A stretch of DNA of 64,000 nucleotides from Paraburkholderia aspalathi (GTDB taxonomy: Bacteria > Pseudomonadota > Gammaproteobacteria > Burkholderiales > Burkholderiaceae). Below the pieces are notes generated by a model. The model was given only the letters and a program-made list of their open reading frames with translations. It made no database searches and had not been told where the DNA came from. The stretch lies in contig NZ_FPBH01000003.1 in NCBI RefSeq assembly GCF_900116445.1, positions 186,001-250,000 of the forward strand. Reading direction: 5' to 3'. Every line of letters starts with the position of its first letter. The stretch's first letter is position 1. Positions 9,194 to 18,368 of the stretch are shown in pieces. The translations under genes and the position numbers were made by a program.

Positions 9194-10144
9194 TTGAAAC
9201 CGTCATCCCCTCGCCTTGCCCGTCGCAACTTCTCATTGGCGGCCGCCTCCGCGGTGCTCGCTGCCTGCACCACGACCGGCGGCAGCAAGACCGATAGCAC
9301 GCCGGTCGCCACCACGCCCACCGTCAACCCACCACCGCTCGACAAACCGCAGCGGCCGATCCGCGTCGGCCTTGCACTAGGCGGCGGCGCCGCGCGCGGC
9401 TTCGCGCACATCGGCGTGATCAAGGCACTCGAGGCGCGCAATATCCAGGTCGACCTCGTGGCCGGCACCAGCGCGGGTTCGGTGGTGGGCGCGCTATACG
9501 CCTCGGGGATGAACGGCTTTGCACTGAACAAGCTCGCGCTGACCATGGACGAAGCGTCGATCAGCGACTGGGCGATGCCGTTTCGCACGCGCGGCTTTCT
9601 GCAAGGCGTCGCGCTGCAGAACTACCTGAATACGACGCTCAACAACCGTCCGATCGAGAAGATGGCCAAGCCGCTCGGCGTGGTCGCCACCGATCTGAAG
9701 ACCGGCCAGCCGATCCTGTTCCAGCGCGGCAACACCGGCATTGCGGTGCGCGCATCATGCAGCGTGCCATCGATTTTCGAGCCGGTGAAGATCGGCGGTC
9801 ACGAGTATGTGGACGGCGGCCTGGTGAGTCCGGTGCCCGCCTCGTTCGCGCGCAAGATGGGCGCGGATTTTGTGATTGCCGTGGACATTTCGCAGCGCCC
9901 GGAAAGCGGCCTTACAGCCAGCTCGTTCGACGTGCTGATGCAGACTTTCACGATCATGGGCCAGACGATCAAGGCCTATGAACTCGACAAGTACGCCGAC
10001 ATTGTGATCCGCCCGAATCTGGCCGCGATGAGCGGCAGCGATTTCTCGCAGCGCAACGCAGCGATCCTGGCCGGCGAGGAAGCCGTAGCGAAGATGATGC
10101 CCGAGTTGCAACGCAAGATGGCCGCAAGCCGCGCCGCGGTGTAA
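9194..10144 (+). CDS. Patatin-like phospholipase, probable Tat-type lipoprotein (RssA/NTE family)
   Basis: This is a predicted esterase or phospholipase with a patatin Ser-Asp dyad. The oxyanion motif G-G-G-A-A-R-G-F is followed by G-T-S-A-G-S, with nucleophile Ser93 when counted from the TTG start. The D-G-G motif has Asp207. TTG 9194 is preferred over an upstream in-frame ATG (9092) because TGGAGAA lies 5-6 bases before it. It also places the signal at the N-terminus, with paired Arg in A-R-R-N-F, a short hydrophobic run and the lipobox V-L-A-A-C. The twin-arginine-like pair before a lipobox suggests possible Tat export, which is inference. A Thr/Ser/Pro-rich linker separates the Cys from the catalytic domain. 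The gene is a single transcription unit ending at a shared terminator. Confidence 0.88.
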   Translation: MKPSSPRLARRNFSLAAASAVLAACTTTGGSKTDSTPVATTPTVNPPPLDKPQRPIRVGLALGGGAARGFAHIGVIKALEARNIQVDLVAGTSAGSVVGALYASGMNGFALNKLALTMDEASISDWAMPFRTRGFLQGVALQNYLNTTLNNRPIEKMAKPLGVVATDLKTGQPILFQRGNTGIAVRASCSVPSIFEPVKIGGHEYVDGGLVSPVPASFARKMGADFVIAVDISQRPESGLTASSFDVLMQTFTIMGQTIKAYELDKYADIVIRPNLAAMSGSDFSQRNAAILAGEEAVAKMMPELQRKMAASRAAV

Positions 10145-10220
10145 CCCGGCAGGATCGCGCCGGTTCTACCGGCCGGCGCGCGGAAGATTCCGTGCCACAT
10201 CGGTAAGCGCTCAAAACGCA

Positions 10221-10253
10221 AAAAGCCTGCTTCAAACGAAGCAGGCTTTTTTT
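10221..10253. terminator. Bidirectional Rho-independent terminator
   Basis: A 13-bp perfect stem (AAAAGCCTGCTTC / GAAGCAGGCTTTT) with loop AAAC, followed by a T run. The A run on the other side makes it work for both strands. It lies between the convergent patatin gene and NlpC/P60 gene. Confidence 0.92.
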
Positions 10254-10287
10254 GTCGCACCAGAACCGCTGGCGCGAACTGAATGAG

Positions 10288-10953
10288 TTACTGATTACCG
10301 CCGATCGACGCATTCACGCGCTTGCGCAGATCTTCGCCTTCCTGATAGGAGGTCTCGATCCGGCGTGCACCAGTAAAGCGCTTTTCCCAATACCCGCTAT
10401 CCATATCGTCGACGCGGATCGTGCTGCCCGTAGAAGGCGAATGCACGAACTTGTTGTCGCCGATGTAGATGCCAACGTGCGAGAACGTGCGGCGCATCGT
10501 ATTGAAGAACACCAGATCGCCCGGCTTCAGGTCGCTGACGCGAACTTTTTCGCCGACGCGGCTCATTTCCTCGGCGCGGCGCGGCAGCGCCATACCGAGC
10601 GTGTCCTGGAACACGTAGCGAACGAAGCCGCTGCAATCGAGTCCCGAATCGGGCGTATTACCACCCCAACGGTAGCGAACGCCGATCATGTTCAGCGCGC
10701 CGACCACCACGTCGCCTGCTTTGCCGGCCATGCCGGACAGGAACGATTTGGCGCCGCCGTCGCTGTCAGGAGCGGCCGATTGCGAATTGAGGGGGGACAA
10801 AGAATTCGACCCGCTGGGGGTCGAATATGAGGCATTCTGATTAAAACTGCTTACTTCGTCGGCGAACGCGCCGGGAGCTGCTGCCATCAAGACGCCAATG
10901 AACATCCCGGCGACGACGCGCGTGCAAGCCTGGGTTAGGTTTCTGTGCTGCAT
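10288..10953 (-). CDS. Secreted NlpC/P60-family cell-wall peptidase
   Basis: This 221-residue exported cysteine peptidase of the C40 family is predicted to cut peptidoglycan stem peptides in the periplasm. A signal peptide occupies about residues 1-31, ending A-F-A-D. A Ser/Asn-rich linker follows, then the NlpC/P60 domain from about residue 85. The catalytic Cys107 lies in L-D-C-S-G-F and His159 in F-S-H-V-G-I-Y. A third polar site lies near His171 in F-V-H-S-P. The P-G-D-L-V-F-F segment is a family hallmark. It is a monocistronic gene, separated from yejF by 137 bases and ending at the bidirectional terminator. The exact bond it cuts cannot be read from the sequence. Confidence 0.92.
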   Translation of the reverse strand: MQHRNLTQACTRVVAGMFIGVLMAAAPGAFADEVSSFNQNASYSTPSGSNSLSPLNSQSAAPDSDGGAKSFLSGMAGKAGDVVVGALNMIGVRYRWGGNTPDSGLDCSGFVRYVFQDTLGMALPRRAEEMSRVGEKVRVSDLKPGDLVFFNTMRRTFSHVGIYIGDNKFVHSPSTGSTIRVDDMDSGYWEKRFTGARRIETSYQEGEDLRKRVNASIGGNQ

Positions 10954-11090
10954 TGGTCGGTATTTTTTGCCTAAAAATCAGTGGGCTACGGAAAAAAGTT
11001 TGGTCGATACTAGCCAGTAAGTATTCACGTGTCAAAACAAATAGAAAAATACAATCGAGACACGCACCCAATTGGTGAAAGAGTGCAAAA

Positions 11091-12725
11091 TCAGTGGTCC
11101 AGCGCCGCTTTCAGCAGCTTTCGGGTGTAAGGGTGCGCCGGTGTCGCAAAAATCTGCTCAACGTCGCCGCTTTCGACGATCGATCCGTTTTGCATGACCG
11201 CGACGCGATGCGCCATCGCCCCGATCACGGCCAGATCGTGACTGATAAAAACGAAGCCGAGGTTGTACTTCTGTTGCAACCCGGCAAGCAGTTTCAGCAC
11301 CTGCTGCTGGATCGACACGTCGAGCGCGCTGGTCGGTTCGTCGAGGATCAGGATGCGCGGTTCCAGCACCAGAGCCCGCGCGATCGCAATCCGCTGACGC
11401 TGGCCGCCGGAGAACTCATGCGGATAGCGGTACAGCACCGTGCGGTCCAAACCGACTTCCCGCAGCACCGAGACCACCTTGTCGCGCCGCGCCTCCTGGC
11501 CCATTTGTGGCCGATGCAGCGCGAGCCCTTCGCCGACGATCCGCTCGATGGTTTGCCGCGGCGACAGCGAACTGAACGGGTCCTGAAAGACAACTTGCAT
11601 ATTCGAGCGTAAGGCGGTCTGTTCGGCGCCGCGATAGCTGCCGAGCGCCCTGCCCTGAAACTCGATCTCGCCATGCACCGTGCGTTGCAGACCGAGCAGC
11701 GCCATTGCCAACGTCGATTTGCCCGAACCCGATTCGCCGACGATCCCCAGTGTCTCGCCCTGGCGCACCGACACGTTCGCATCGGCAACCGCGCGAAAGT
11801 GCCCCGAGCGAAACCAGCCGCTCAAGCCCGGCAGCTTCGTTTTGAAATCGACTGAGACATCGCGCGCTTCCAGCAGCACCGGCGAGATCGGCAGCACAGG
11901 GACCACCGTGCGTTGCGGGCGGCTCGCCAGCAGACGTTGCGTGTACGGATGCTGCGGCGACTCGAACACCTGCTCGACCGACCCGCTTTCCACGAGTACG
12001 CCCTGCTCCATCACCGCGATGCGTTGCGCGAAATGGCGCACCAGATTCAGGTCATGCGTGATCAGCAGCACGGCCATGCCGCGCTTCTCGGCTTCGTCGC
12101 GTTGCAGTTCCAGCAGCAGCTCGACGATCTGTGCGCGGATGGTCACGTCGAGCGCCGTTGTCGGCTCATCGGCCAGCAACAGGCGTGGACGGCACGCGAG
12201 CGCCATCGCGATCATCGCGCGCTGCCGCTGACCGCCTGAGAGCTGATGCGGATAGCTGTTCACACGCTTGCCGGGCTCGGCAATGCCCGTGCGTCCCAGC
12301 AACGCCACCGCGCGCTTACGCGCCTCGTTCGCCGTGACGCCGTCGTGCACCACGATCGTCTCCGCAATCTGGTCACCGACCGTATAGAGCGGATTGAGGG
12401 CCGTCATCGGCTCCTGAAAGATCATCGCGATGTCCGAGCCGCGCATGCCGCGCATCTCACGCTCGCTTTTCGCAAGCAGATCCTGGCCATCGAAACGGAT
12501 CGCCCCGCTCACCTGCGCGTCGCTCAACAGACGCAGGATCGACAGCGCGGTCACGCTCTTGCCCGAGCCCGATTCGCCGACCAGCGCGACCCGCTCGCCG
12601 CGTTGAATCGCGAGCGTCACGTCGCTCACCGCGACGGTGTCGCCGAAGGTCACATGCAGATGATCGAGTTCCAGCAGCGGCGGCGTCACAGCCTGTTTTG
12701 CGTCGTTCTCTACCATGGCGCTCAC
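11091..12725 (-). CDS. yejF: Peptide ABC importer ATPase with two nucleotide-binding domains (YejF)
   Basis: This 544-residue protein carries two complete ABC ATPase domains in tandem and energises the YejABEF oligopeptide (microcin C-type) importer. Each half has Walker A (V-G-E-S-G-S-G-K-S), an L-S-G-G-Q or F-S-G-G-Q-R-Q-R signature, and Walker B ending L-A-D-E-P-T or L-D-E-P-T-S. The start is assigned to GTG 12725. Its ribosome site AGGAGG is 6 bases upstream, whereas the first ATG (12716) is 15 bases away. The GTG overlaps the yejE stop by 4 bases (GTGA), which indicates translational coupling. It is the last gene of the minus-strand operon yejA-yejB-yejE-yejF. Confidence 0.95.
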   Translation of the reverse strand: MSAMVENDAKQAVTPPLLELDHLHVTFGDTVAVSDVTLAIQRGERVALVGESGSGKSVTALSILRLLSDAQVSGAIRFDGQDLLAKSEREMRGMRGSDIAMIFQEPMTALNPLYTVGDQIAETIVVHDGVTANEARKRAVALLGRTGIAEPGKRVNSYPHQLSGGQRQRAMIAMALACRPRLLLADEPTTALDVTIRAQIVELLLELQRDEAEKRGMAVLLITHDLNLVRHFAQRIAVMEQGVLVESGSVEQVFESPQHPYTQRLLASRPQRTVVPVLPISPVLLEARDVSVDFKTKLPGLSGWFRSGHFRAVADANVSVRQGETLGIVGESGSGKSTLAMALLGLQRTVHGEIEFQGRALGSYRGAEQTALRSNMQVVFQDPFSSLSPRQTIERIVGEGLALHRPQMGQEARRDKVVSVLREVGLDRTVLYRYPHEFSGGQRQRIAIARALVLEPRILILDEPTSALDVSIQQQVLKLLAGLQQKYNLGFVFISHDLAVIGAMAHRVAVMQNGSIVESGDVEQIFATPAHPYTRKLLKAALDH

Positions 12726-13828
12726 TGGTTGCCTCCTGCGCGCATGGCATCGGAAATGCGTGTGTCCAGCGCGTTGCGCAGCGCGTCGCCCATGAACGTC
12801 AGCAGCAATAGCATCGCAACCAGCACGCCGAATGTGGACAGCGAGATCCACCACGCGTCGAGATTGGCTTTGCCTTGCGCGAGCAGTTCGCCGAGGCTCG
12901 GGGTCGGAGACGGCACGCCGAGGCCGAGAAAGTCGAGGCTCGTGAGCGCGAGAATTGCGCCGCTCATGCGGAACGGCAGAAACGTGATCACCGGCGTCAG
13001 ACTGTTGGGCAAGACGTGCCGCCACATGATCTGCCAGTTCGAGAGCCCCATCGCTCGAGCCGCACGCACATAGTCCTGATGGCGATTGCGCAGAAACTCC
13101 GCGCGGACGTAATCGGACAAACCGATCCAGCCGAACAGCGAGAGCAGCACGATCAGCAGAATGAACCCCGGCTCGAAGATCGACGAGAAAATGATCAACA
13201 GGTAAAGCTCCGGCATGGCGCTCCAGATTTCGATCAGGCGTTGCCCGATGATATCGATACGTCCTCCGAAGTAACCCTGCACGGCGCCCGCGGCAATCCC
13301 GAGCACGGTGCCGATCAAGGTCAGCACCAGTGCGAATTCCACCGACACGCGAAACCCGTACAGAAGACGCGCGAAGAGATCACGGCCACGGTCGTCGGTG
13401 CCGAACCAGTTATCGCGCGACGGCGGCGCCGGATTTGGCGCCTTCGAGAAGTAATTCAGCGTGTCGTAGTAGTACCGGTTCGGCGGATACACGGCGAAGT
13501 TACCAGGCGTGTCGAAACGATGCTTGATATACGGATCGAGATAGTCGGCGGGCGTCGGGAAGTCGCCGCCGAAGGTGGTCTCCGCGTAGGTCTTGAACAT
13601 CGGAAAATACAACTGACCTTCGTAGCGCACTACGAGCGGCTTGTCGTTCGACCACAGCGGCCCGGCGAGGCTCGCTGCAAACGCCACGACGAAGATGATC
13701 AGACTCCAGTAGCCAAGACGCTGCTGGCGAAAACGCTGCCAGACGCGACGCGCGGGCGTGGGTGACACGAACGCGCGAGCCGGTTCAGTGCGCGCCGCCG
13801 CATCGGCTGAAAGACGGGCTCGATTCAT
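12722..13828 (-). CDS. yejE: Peptide ABC importer permease (YejE)
   Basis: This 368-residue inner-membrane permease of the DppC/OppC class forms the YejABEF channel with YejB. A hydrophobic helix near residue 45 is followed by a long periplasmic loop characteristic of YejE, then a block of helices. The permease EAA loop reads R-A-A-R-A-M-G-L-S-N-W-Q-I-M-W-R-H-V-L-P-N, which contacts the ATPase. Start ATG 13828 is chosen because it overlaps the yejB stop as ATGA and has GGAG 7 bases before it. An upstream in-frame ATG at 13870 lacks such a site. Confidence 0.94.
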   Translation of the reverse strand: MNRARLSADAAARTEPARAFVSPTPARRVWQRFRQQRLGYWSLIIFVVAFAASLAGPLWSNDKPLVVRYEGQLYFPMFKTYAETTFGGDFPTPADYLDPYIKHRFDTPGNFAVYPPNRYYYDTLNYFSKAPNPAPPSRDNWFGTDDRGRDLFARLLYGFRVSVEFALVLTLIGTVLGIAAGAVQGYFGGRIDIIGQRLIEIWSAMPELYLLIIFSSIFEPGFILLIVLLSLFGWIGLSDYVRAEFLRNRHQDYVRAARAMGLSNWQIMWRHVLPNSLTPVITFLPFRMSGAILALTSLDFLGLGVPSPTPSLGELLAQGKANLDAWWISLSTFGVLVAMLLLLTFMGDALRNALDTRISDAMRAGGNQ

Positions 13829-14865
13829 CAACGCTCCAGTTGTTCGAATTGGATGCGGGGATCGACCCACACGTAGCAGAGATCGGAAATCAGCTTGGTC
13901 GCAAGCCCGATCAGCGTGAACAGATACAGCGTGCCGAGCACGACCGGATAGTCGCGCCGCACCACCGATTCGTACGACAGCAGGCCGAGTCCGTCGAGCG
14001 AAAACAGTGTCTCGATCAGCAGGCTGCCGGTGAAGAATGCACCGATGAACGCCGCCGGGAAGCCGACGATCAACGGGAGCAACGCGTTACGAAACACATG
14101 CTTCCACAGCACGCGCTTTTCCGACAAACCTTTGGCGCGCGCGGTCAGCACGTATTGCTTGCGGATCTCGTCGAGGAAGGCGTTTTTCGTCAGCATCGTG
14201 ACGACCGCGAAACTACCCACCACCGAGGCCGTGATCGGCAACGTGATGTGCCACAGGTAGTCGACGACCTTGCCGCCAAAACTCAGTTGCGCCCAGTTGT
14301 CCGAAGTGAGATTGCGCAGCGGGAACAACTGCAGGAAGCTGCCGCCGCCGAACAACACCAGCAACAGCACGCCCAATACAAAGCCTGGAATTGCATAACC
14401 GACCAGCACGACGAGGCTCGTCGCGATATCGAAGCGCGAACCGTTGCGCACCGCTTTGGCGATGCCCAATGGCACCGATATCAGATACGTCAGAAAGAAC
14501 GTCCATACGCCGATGCTGATCGACACCGGCAACTTCGAAACGATCAGCGACCACACGCTCTGGTGGCGGAAATAGCTTTGGCCAAGGTCGAACGTCGAGA
14601 AGCGTTTGAGCATCAGGCCGTAGCGTTCGAGCGGCGGTTTGTCGAAGCCATACAGCACTTTCAGTTGCGCGATCTGCTGCGCGTCGACACCGGTATGCGT
14701 GCGCAGCCCGAACGGTGCGCCATTCTCCGCGCCTTTGCGCAGCTCGTGCTGCATCTGCTCGACCGGGCCACCCGGGACAAACTGGATCACGACGAAGGTC
14801 AGCGTCAGCACGCCAAGCAAAGTCGGGATCATCAACAGCAGGCGTTTGAGGATGTAGCTCCACAT
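13828..14865 (-). CDS. yejB: Peptide ABC importer permease (YejB)
   Basis: This 345-residue DppB/OppB-class permease begins M-W-S-Y-I-L-K-R-L-L-L-M-I-P-T, the typical first helix. V-V-I-Q-F-V-P-G-G-P-V-E-Q follows. Six helices are predicted. The EAA-type loop reads T-A-R-A-K-G-L-S-E-K-R-V-L-W-K-H-V-F-R-N-A. It pairs with YejE, overlaps it by a few bases, and follows yejA by 42 bases in the same operon. Confidence 0.95.
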   Translation of the reverse strand: MWSYILKRLLLMIPTLLGVLTLTFVVIQFVPGGPVEQMQHELRKGAENGAPFGLRTHTGVDAQQIAQLKVLYGFDKPPLERYGLMLKRFSTFDLGQSYFRHQSVWSLIVSKLPVSISIGVWTFFLTYLISVPLGIAKAVRNGSRFDIATSLVVLVGYAIPGFVLGVLLLVLFGGGSFLQLFPLRNLTSDNWAQLSFGGKVVDYLWHITLPITASVVGSFAVVTMLTKNAFLDEIRKQYVLTARAKGLSEKRVLWKHVFRNALLPLIVGFPAAFIGAFFTGSLLIETLFSLDGLGLLSYESVVRRDYPVVLGTLYLFTLIGLATKLISDLCYVWVDPRIQFEQLER

Positions 14866-14907
14866 GGCGTCGTTTCCGGTGCGAAGGCGATGAATGAATG
14901 GACGCGT

Positions 14908-16872
14908 TCAGTGCGACTGTGTTTGCGGCTCTTGCGGCGGCTGCGGCTGTACATACCACCACATCGACGTGATCCAGCCTTCCGCGCCATAGTACAGAGG
15001 CAGCGTCTTCGGCCACGCGAGACCGCGCTTGAACGCCACCCGGTGCGAAGCGCTGTACCACTGCGGAATCACATAGTAGCCATGCATCAGCACGCGGTCG
15101 AGCGCGTGCGTCGCGTCGATCAGCTGCTCGCGCGTCTGCGCATGCACAAGCGCGCTCAGGATCGCATCGACGGCCGGCGACTTGACCCCGATCACATTGT
15201 CCGAACCGTTGGTGTCTGCAGCCTTACTACCAAAACGGTCGATCTGCTCCGAACCGGGCACTTGCACATCCGCCATACGGATCGTAGTCGCATCGAAGTC
15301 GAATGCGTCGAGTCGCTTCTGATAGACCGCGAAGTCGGACGCTCGAAACGTCGCGGTGATGCCAAGTTTCTGCAGGTTGCGGATGGGGGTCGCGACGATC
15401 GGCTCAAACTGCGCGGACGAGCCGGAATCGTCGAGAATCTCGAACTGGAATGGCTCGCCTTTGGCGTTACGCAAGGCGCCGTCGCGATAGGTCCACCCCG
15501 CCTGCTGCAACAACGCGCGCGCTTGCAGCAGATTGGCGCGCAACGAGCCTGGCGGATCGGTGTCAGGCTGCTTTGGCGGCAAACCGAATACGGCCGGATC
15601 AAGCTTGGCGCGCCACGGGTCGAGCAGCGCCAGTTCGCCCGGAGAAGGCGTGCCCTTCGCCTGCAATTCCGTATTGGCGAAGAAGCTGTCGATGCGCGTG
15701 TACTGATTGAAGAACAGTTGCCGGTTCAGCCACTGAAAGTCGAGCGCGAGATCGAGCGCCTTGCGCACGCGTACGTCCTGGAACAATGGCCGCCGCGTGT
15801 TGAGCACGAAGCCTTGCATGCCAATGCCGTTATGTTGCGGGAATTCGCGTTTGATCAACTCACCGCTATCGAACTTCTTGCCGACGTCGCGCCGCACCCA
15901 ATTGCGCGCGATATATTCGACCAGTGCGTCGTACTCGCCCGCCTTGAAGGCCTCGAGCCGCGCTGTGCTATCCGAATACAGCTTGTAGACGATCCGATCG
16001 AAGTTGTTCATGCCGACCCGCACCGGCAACGTCGCGCCCCAATAGTTCGGATCACGTCGGTAGGCAATCGTGCGACCGTTCTCATACTGATCGATCAGAT
16101 AAGGGCCGCTGGCGATCGGCTTCTCGAACGCCAACTGGTCGAACGCGATCCGGCTGCCGTCCGGCTTCAGCCCCCACTTGTGCGAAAACACCGGCATGCT
16201 GCCCGCCAACAACGGCAACTCGCGATTGCGTTGATGAAACTCGAAGCGGATCGTATGCGGATCAACAACCACTGCGCGTGTGATCTCGCCAAAAATCGAC
16301 GCGAATTGCGGCGCGGCCTGCGGGCTCTTCAGCGTGTCGAGAGAAAACTTGACGTCGTCCGCGGTGACGGGATCACCGTTCGAAAAGCGCGCGCGCGGGT
16401 TGATGTGAAAAGTGGCCGACAGGCCGTCGGGCGCGATCTTGATGTCGTCCGCGAGCAGGCCATAGGCGGACGCCACTTCGTCGCTGCTGCCGATGGTCAG
16501 GCTCTCGAACATCAGGTCGACGCCCGGTGCGGGGTTACCGCGCAGCGTGAACGGATTGAATTTATCGAAGCTGGTAAGCCGGCTCGGATTGGCCAGCACC
16601 AGCGTGCCTCCCTTTGGCGCATCCGGGTTGACGTAATCGAAGTGCTTGAAATCCGCGGGGTATTTCGGCTCGCCGTATTGCGCGATCGCATAGACTGCCT
16701 GGACCTCGGGCGCCGCGAGCAAACCGGCGACGAGTGACACGCCGCATAGCGCAACAGCGCACGCCGAGCGTGAGGAGCGCGGCACAACCGGTAGACCGAC
16801 ACGCGATAGCCTGTGAATCACGCTGCACCAAAGTGCACGAGGCGTTTGAACCCATCGCGAGCCAGTTGTCAT
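14908..16872 (-). CDS. yejA: Periplasmic peptide-binding protein of the YejABEF importer (SBP family 5)
   Basis: This 654-residue extracellular solute-binding protein family 5 member captures oligopeptides for YejBEF. The mature part starts with A-I-A-Q-Y-G-E-P-K-Y-P and carries the family signature F-D-Y-V-N-P-D-A-P-K-G-G-T-L. The N-terminal segment before it (about 65 residues) holds an Arg-rich region and a hydrophobic stretch ending near A-A-P-E-V-Q-A, consistent with a signal peptide. The start is taken at ATG 16872. An upstream in-frame ATG at 16950 would add 26 residues, and the ribosome site before 16872 is weak (AAGG). An even later start closer to the hydrophobic stretch is possible. 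It is the first gene of the operon, with a 287-base gap upstream containing the terminator at 17092. Confidence 0.93.
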   Translation of the reverse strand: MTTGSRWVQTPRALWCSVIHRLSRVGLPVVPRSSRSACAVALCGVSLVAGLLAAPEVQAVYAIAQYGEPKYPADFKHFDYVNPDAPKGGTLVLANPSRLTSFDKFNPFTLRGNPAPGVDLMFESLTIGSSDEVASAYGLLADDIKIAPDGLSATFHINPRARFSNGDPVTADDVKFSLDTLKSPQAAPQFASIFGEITRAVVVDPHTIRFEFHQRNRELPLLAGSMPVFSHKWGLKPDGSRIAFDQLAFEKPIASGPYLIDQYENGRTIAYRRDPNYWGATLPVRVGMNNFDRIVYKLYSDSTARLEAFKAGEYDALVEYIARNWVRRDVGKKFDSGELIKREFPQHNGIGMQGFVLNTRRPLFQDVRVRKALDLALDFQWLNRQLFFNQYTRIDSFFANTELQAKGTPSPGELALLDPWRAKLDPAVFGLPPKQPDTDPPGSLRANLLQARALLQQAGWTYRDGALRNAKGEPFQFEILDDSGSSAQFEPIVATPIRNLQKLGITATFRASDFAVYQKRLDAFDFDATTIRMADVQVPGSEQIDRFGSKAADTNGSDNVIGVKSPAVDAILSALVHAQTREQLIDATHALDRVLMHGYYVIPQWYSASHRVAFKRGLAWPKTLPLYYGAEGWITSMWWYVQPQPPQEPQTQSH

Positions 16873-17091
16873 AGGGGCCTTGTTGGTCAGTAGGCAATTG
16901 CGGTGTGAGGGAATTCTACCCAATAAACCTGCGCAATCCGCACATCTCATCTACAAGACGTTTGAGTGCGTGGAGCACGGACCTCATTGGGAGAATTCAT
17001 GAGCGTCCTCGCTGGCAAACGACTCCTGCTGACCGGCTTACTGTGTTGACTCGACGCTTTCGACTCAGCCCGCTGGTTTCGCGAACACAAT

Positions 17092-17121
17092 AAAAAACCG
17101 CCCTTTTGGGGGCGGTTTTTT
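17092..17121. terminator. Rho-independent terminator (both directions possible)
   Basis: A run of A residues, CCGCCC, a TTTTG loop, GGGCGG and a run of T residues form a strong GC-rich stem flanked by A and T runs. It sits just after the small exported-protein gene on the minus strand, so it most likely terminates that gene. Confidence 0.9.
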
Positions 17122-17159
17122 CAACGCGGCAACTGCGTCAACTGTGGCTTTTTGATGAC

Positions 17160-17507
17160 TTAGTGCCAGCCACGATGATTGTCGTAGTGGTCACGGCCGT
17201 AATCGTAGCGGCCCGGGGGATGACGGCGATACCAGTCATCACGCGCCCAGTAGCGGCGGCCGTCCCAATAGCGGTCGCCGTGCCAGCCGATCACGATCGC
17301 CGGGCCGCCGTAGTACACAGGAGCCGGTTGATAGACGACGGGCGGCGGCGGGGGCGGCGGCGGTGCGTAGACCGGAGCCGGCGCCACGTAGACCGGCGCA
17401 GGAATGCCGATGTTGACACCAATGTTGAGCCCGCCGGCCATTGCAGCACCCGACGCAGCCAACCCGAGAACCCCGATCAGAAGTGGAACAAGACGTGCGG
17501 ACTTCAT
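17160..17507 (-). CDS. Small Pro/Tyr-rich exported protein of unknown function
   Basis: This 115-residue protein begins with a clear signal peptide (M-K-S-A-R-L-V-P-L-L-I-G-V-L-G-L-A-A-S-G-A-A-M-A, cleaved near residue 24). The mature part starts with G-G-L-N-I-G-V-N-I-G. It continues with an A-P-V-Y repeat and nine consecutive Pro residues, and ends in a region rich in Trp, Tyr, Arg and Asp (W-D-G-R-R-Y-W, Y-R-R-H-P-P-G). Similar short secreted proteins with Tyr/Trp-rich tails are common in Burkholderia and are usually annotated as hypothetical. It probably resides in the periplasm or outer membrane. No enzymatic motif is visible. Its own terminator follows. Confidence 0.75.
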   Translation of the reverse strand: MKSARLVPLLIGVLGLAASGAAMAGGLNIGVNIGIPAPVYVAPAPVYAPPPPPPPPVVYQPAPVYYGGPAIVIGWHGDRYWDGRRYWARDDWYRRHPPGRYDYGRDHYDNHRGWH

Positions 17508-18103
17508 CGATCACCCTTTTGAAGAATGTGTGTTGTTGGCCGAAATATAGCGCAAGGCAGCCGTCCGCGTATTTCAACTTTGTAATAACTGATGCACAAC
17601 ATCGCAAGGGTGGCCGCTTCGTTACGTCTCGTTACACTGGACAAAGATTTGGTGAAAAAGTGGTGGCGGTGTAATCGAGCCGTCTTGCCGTTGGTCGTTT
17701 AGTCGCCCATCTGTCGGCAAGTTGCTCATCGTTCACCGCCCTCGCCGCTGCGGGGTAATTCTGGTCGCCGCATCCGCGCGTGCCTGGTCATCCGGTCGCC
17801 GCAGGGTTCACGATCCGCCTTGTGGCCTTAAAAATGGCGGCGCACTCAAATCAGTAGGATGTCGAAGCATTCTTGCGGCACGTAGTGGGCCCGGCCTAGC
17901 TCCAAAACCGTCCACTCCATCCGCCTCAATCTCCCCTGCCTTCCCGCTCGCTCGCGCCGCACCCCCAGGCAATTCATATCGGATCGCAAGATAGCGTGGC
18001 GCTGCAAAGCGTCGCCTCTCGTCCAAGCGACCTCTCCACCTTTCCATCTCTCCGCCCCGATAGCCGCAACCCAACCGCACCCATTCGCATCGGCCGCCAA
18101 AAC

Positions 18104-18130
18104 GAACATTGAATGTTCGAAAGAACATTT
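18104..18130. promoter_or_regulatory. Triple half-site operator-like repeat upstream of the sugar operon
   Basis: Three alternating half-sites occur in 27 bases: GAACATT, ATGTTC, then GAACATT. They form two overlapping dyads (GAACAT-n-ATGTTC and ATGTTC-GAAA-GAACAT). A further ATGTTCG lies at about 18300. They sit 240 bases before the MFS gene start in the 861-base gap 17508-18368, which otherwise shows no gene. The layout fits a transcription-factor site controlling the operon. No regulator gene is adjacent, so the partner is unknown. Confidence 0.4.
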
Positions 18131-18368
18131 AGACAAAATCCACATGTCGCCGGTCGTCCGACCTCATCACCTTCAACGCACGGCACAAAAAAGCCTAATT
18201 CAATAGATATTTCAAGAAACTCAACCACTTAACCAATGGTTTTCCCTAGTATCCGATAGCTCTGCTAGTGATACGATGACTGACACTAAACGAAGATAAA
18301 TGTTCGAATTCGCGCATGCCTGCCGTCCAGCGGCCAGTCAGCGGACACATTGGGTACGGAGACAGATT

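Noticed and set aside
13762-16737. A long rightward open frame (about 990 codons) running opposite the yej operon
   Set aside because: It lies wholly antisense to yejA, yejB and yejE, has no domain or ribosome site, and is Arg/Asp/Gln-biased as expected from a reverse shadow of GC-rich genes.
17808-18145. Leftward short frames in the gap before the MFS gene
   Set aside because: No ribosome site, start position unconvincing, composition not coding-like.
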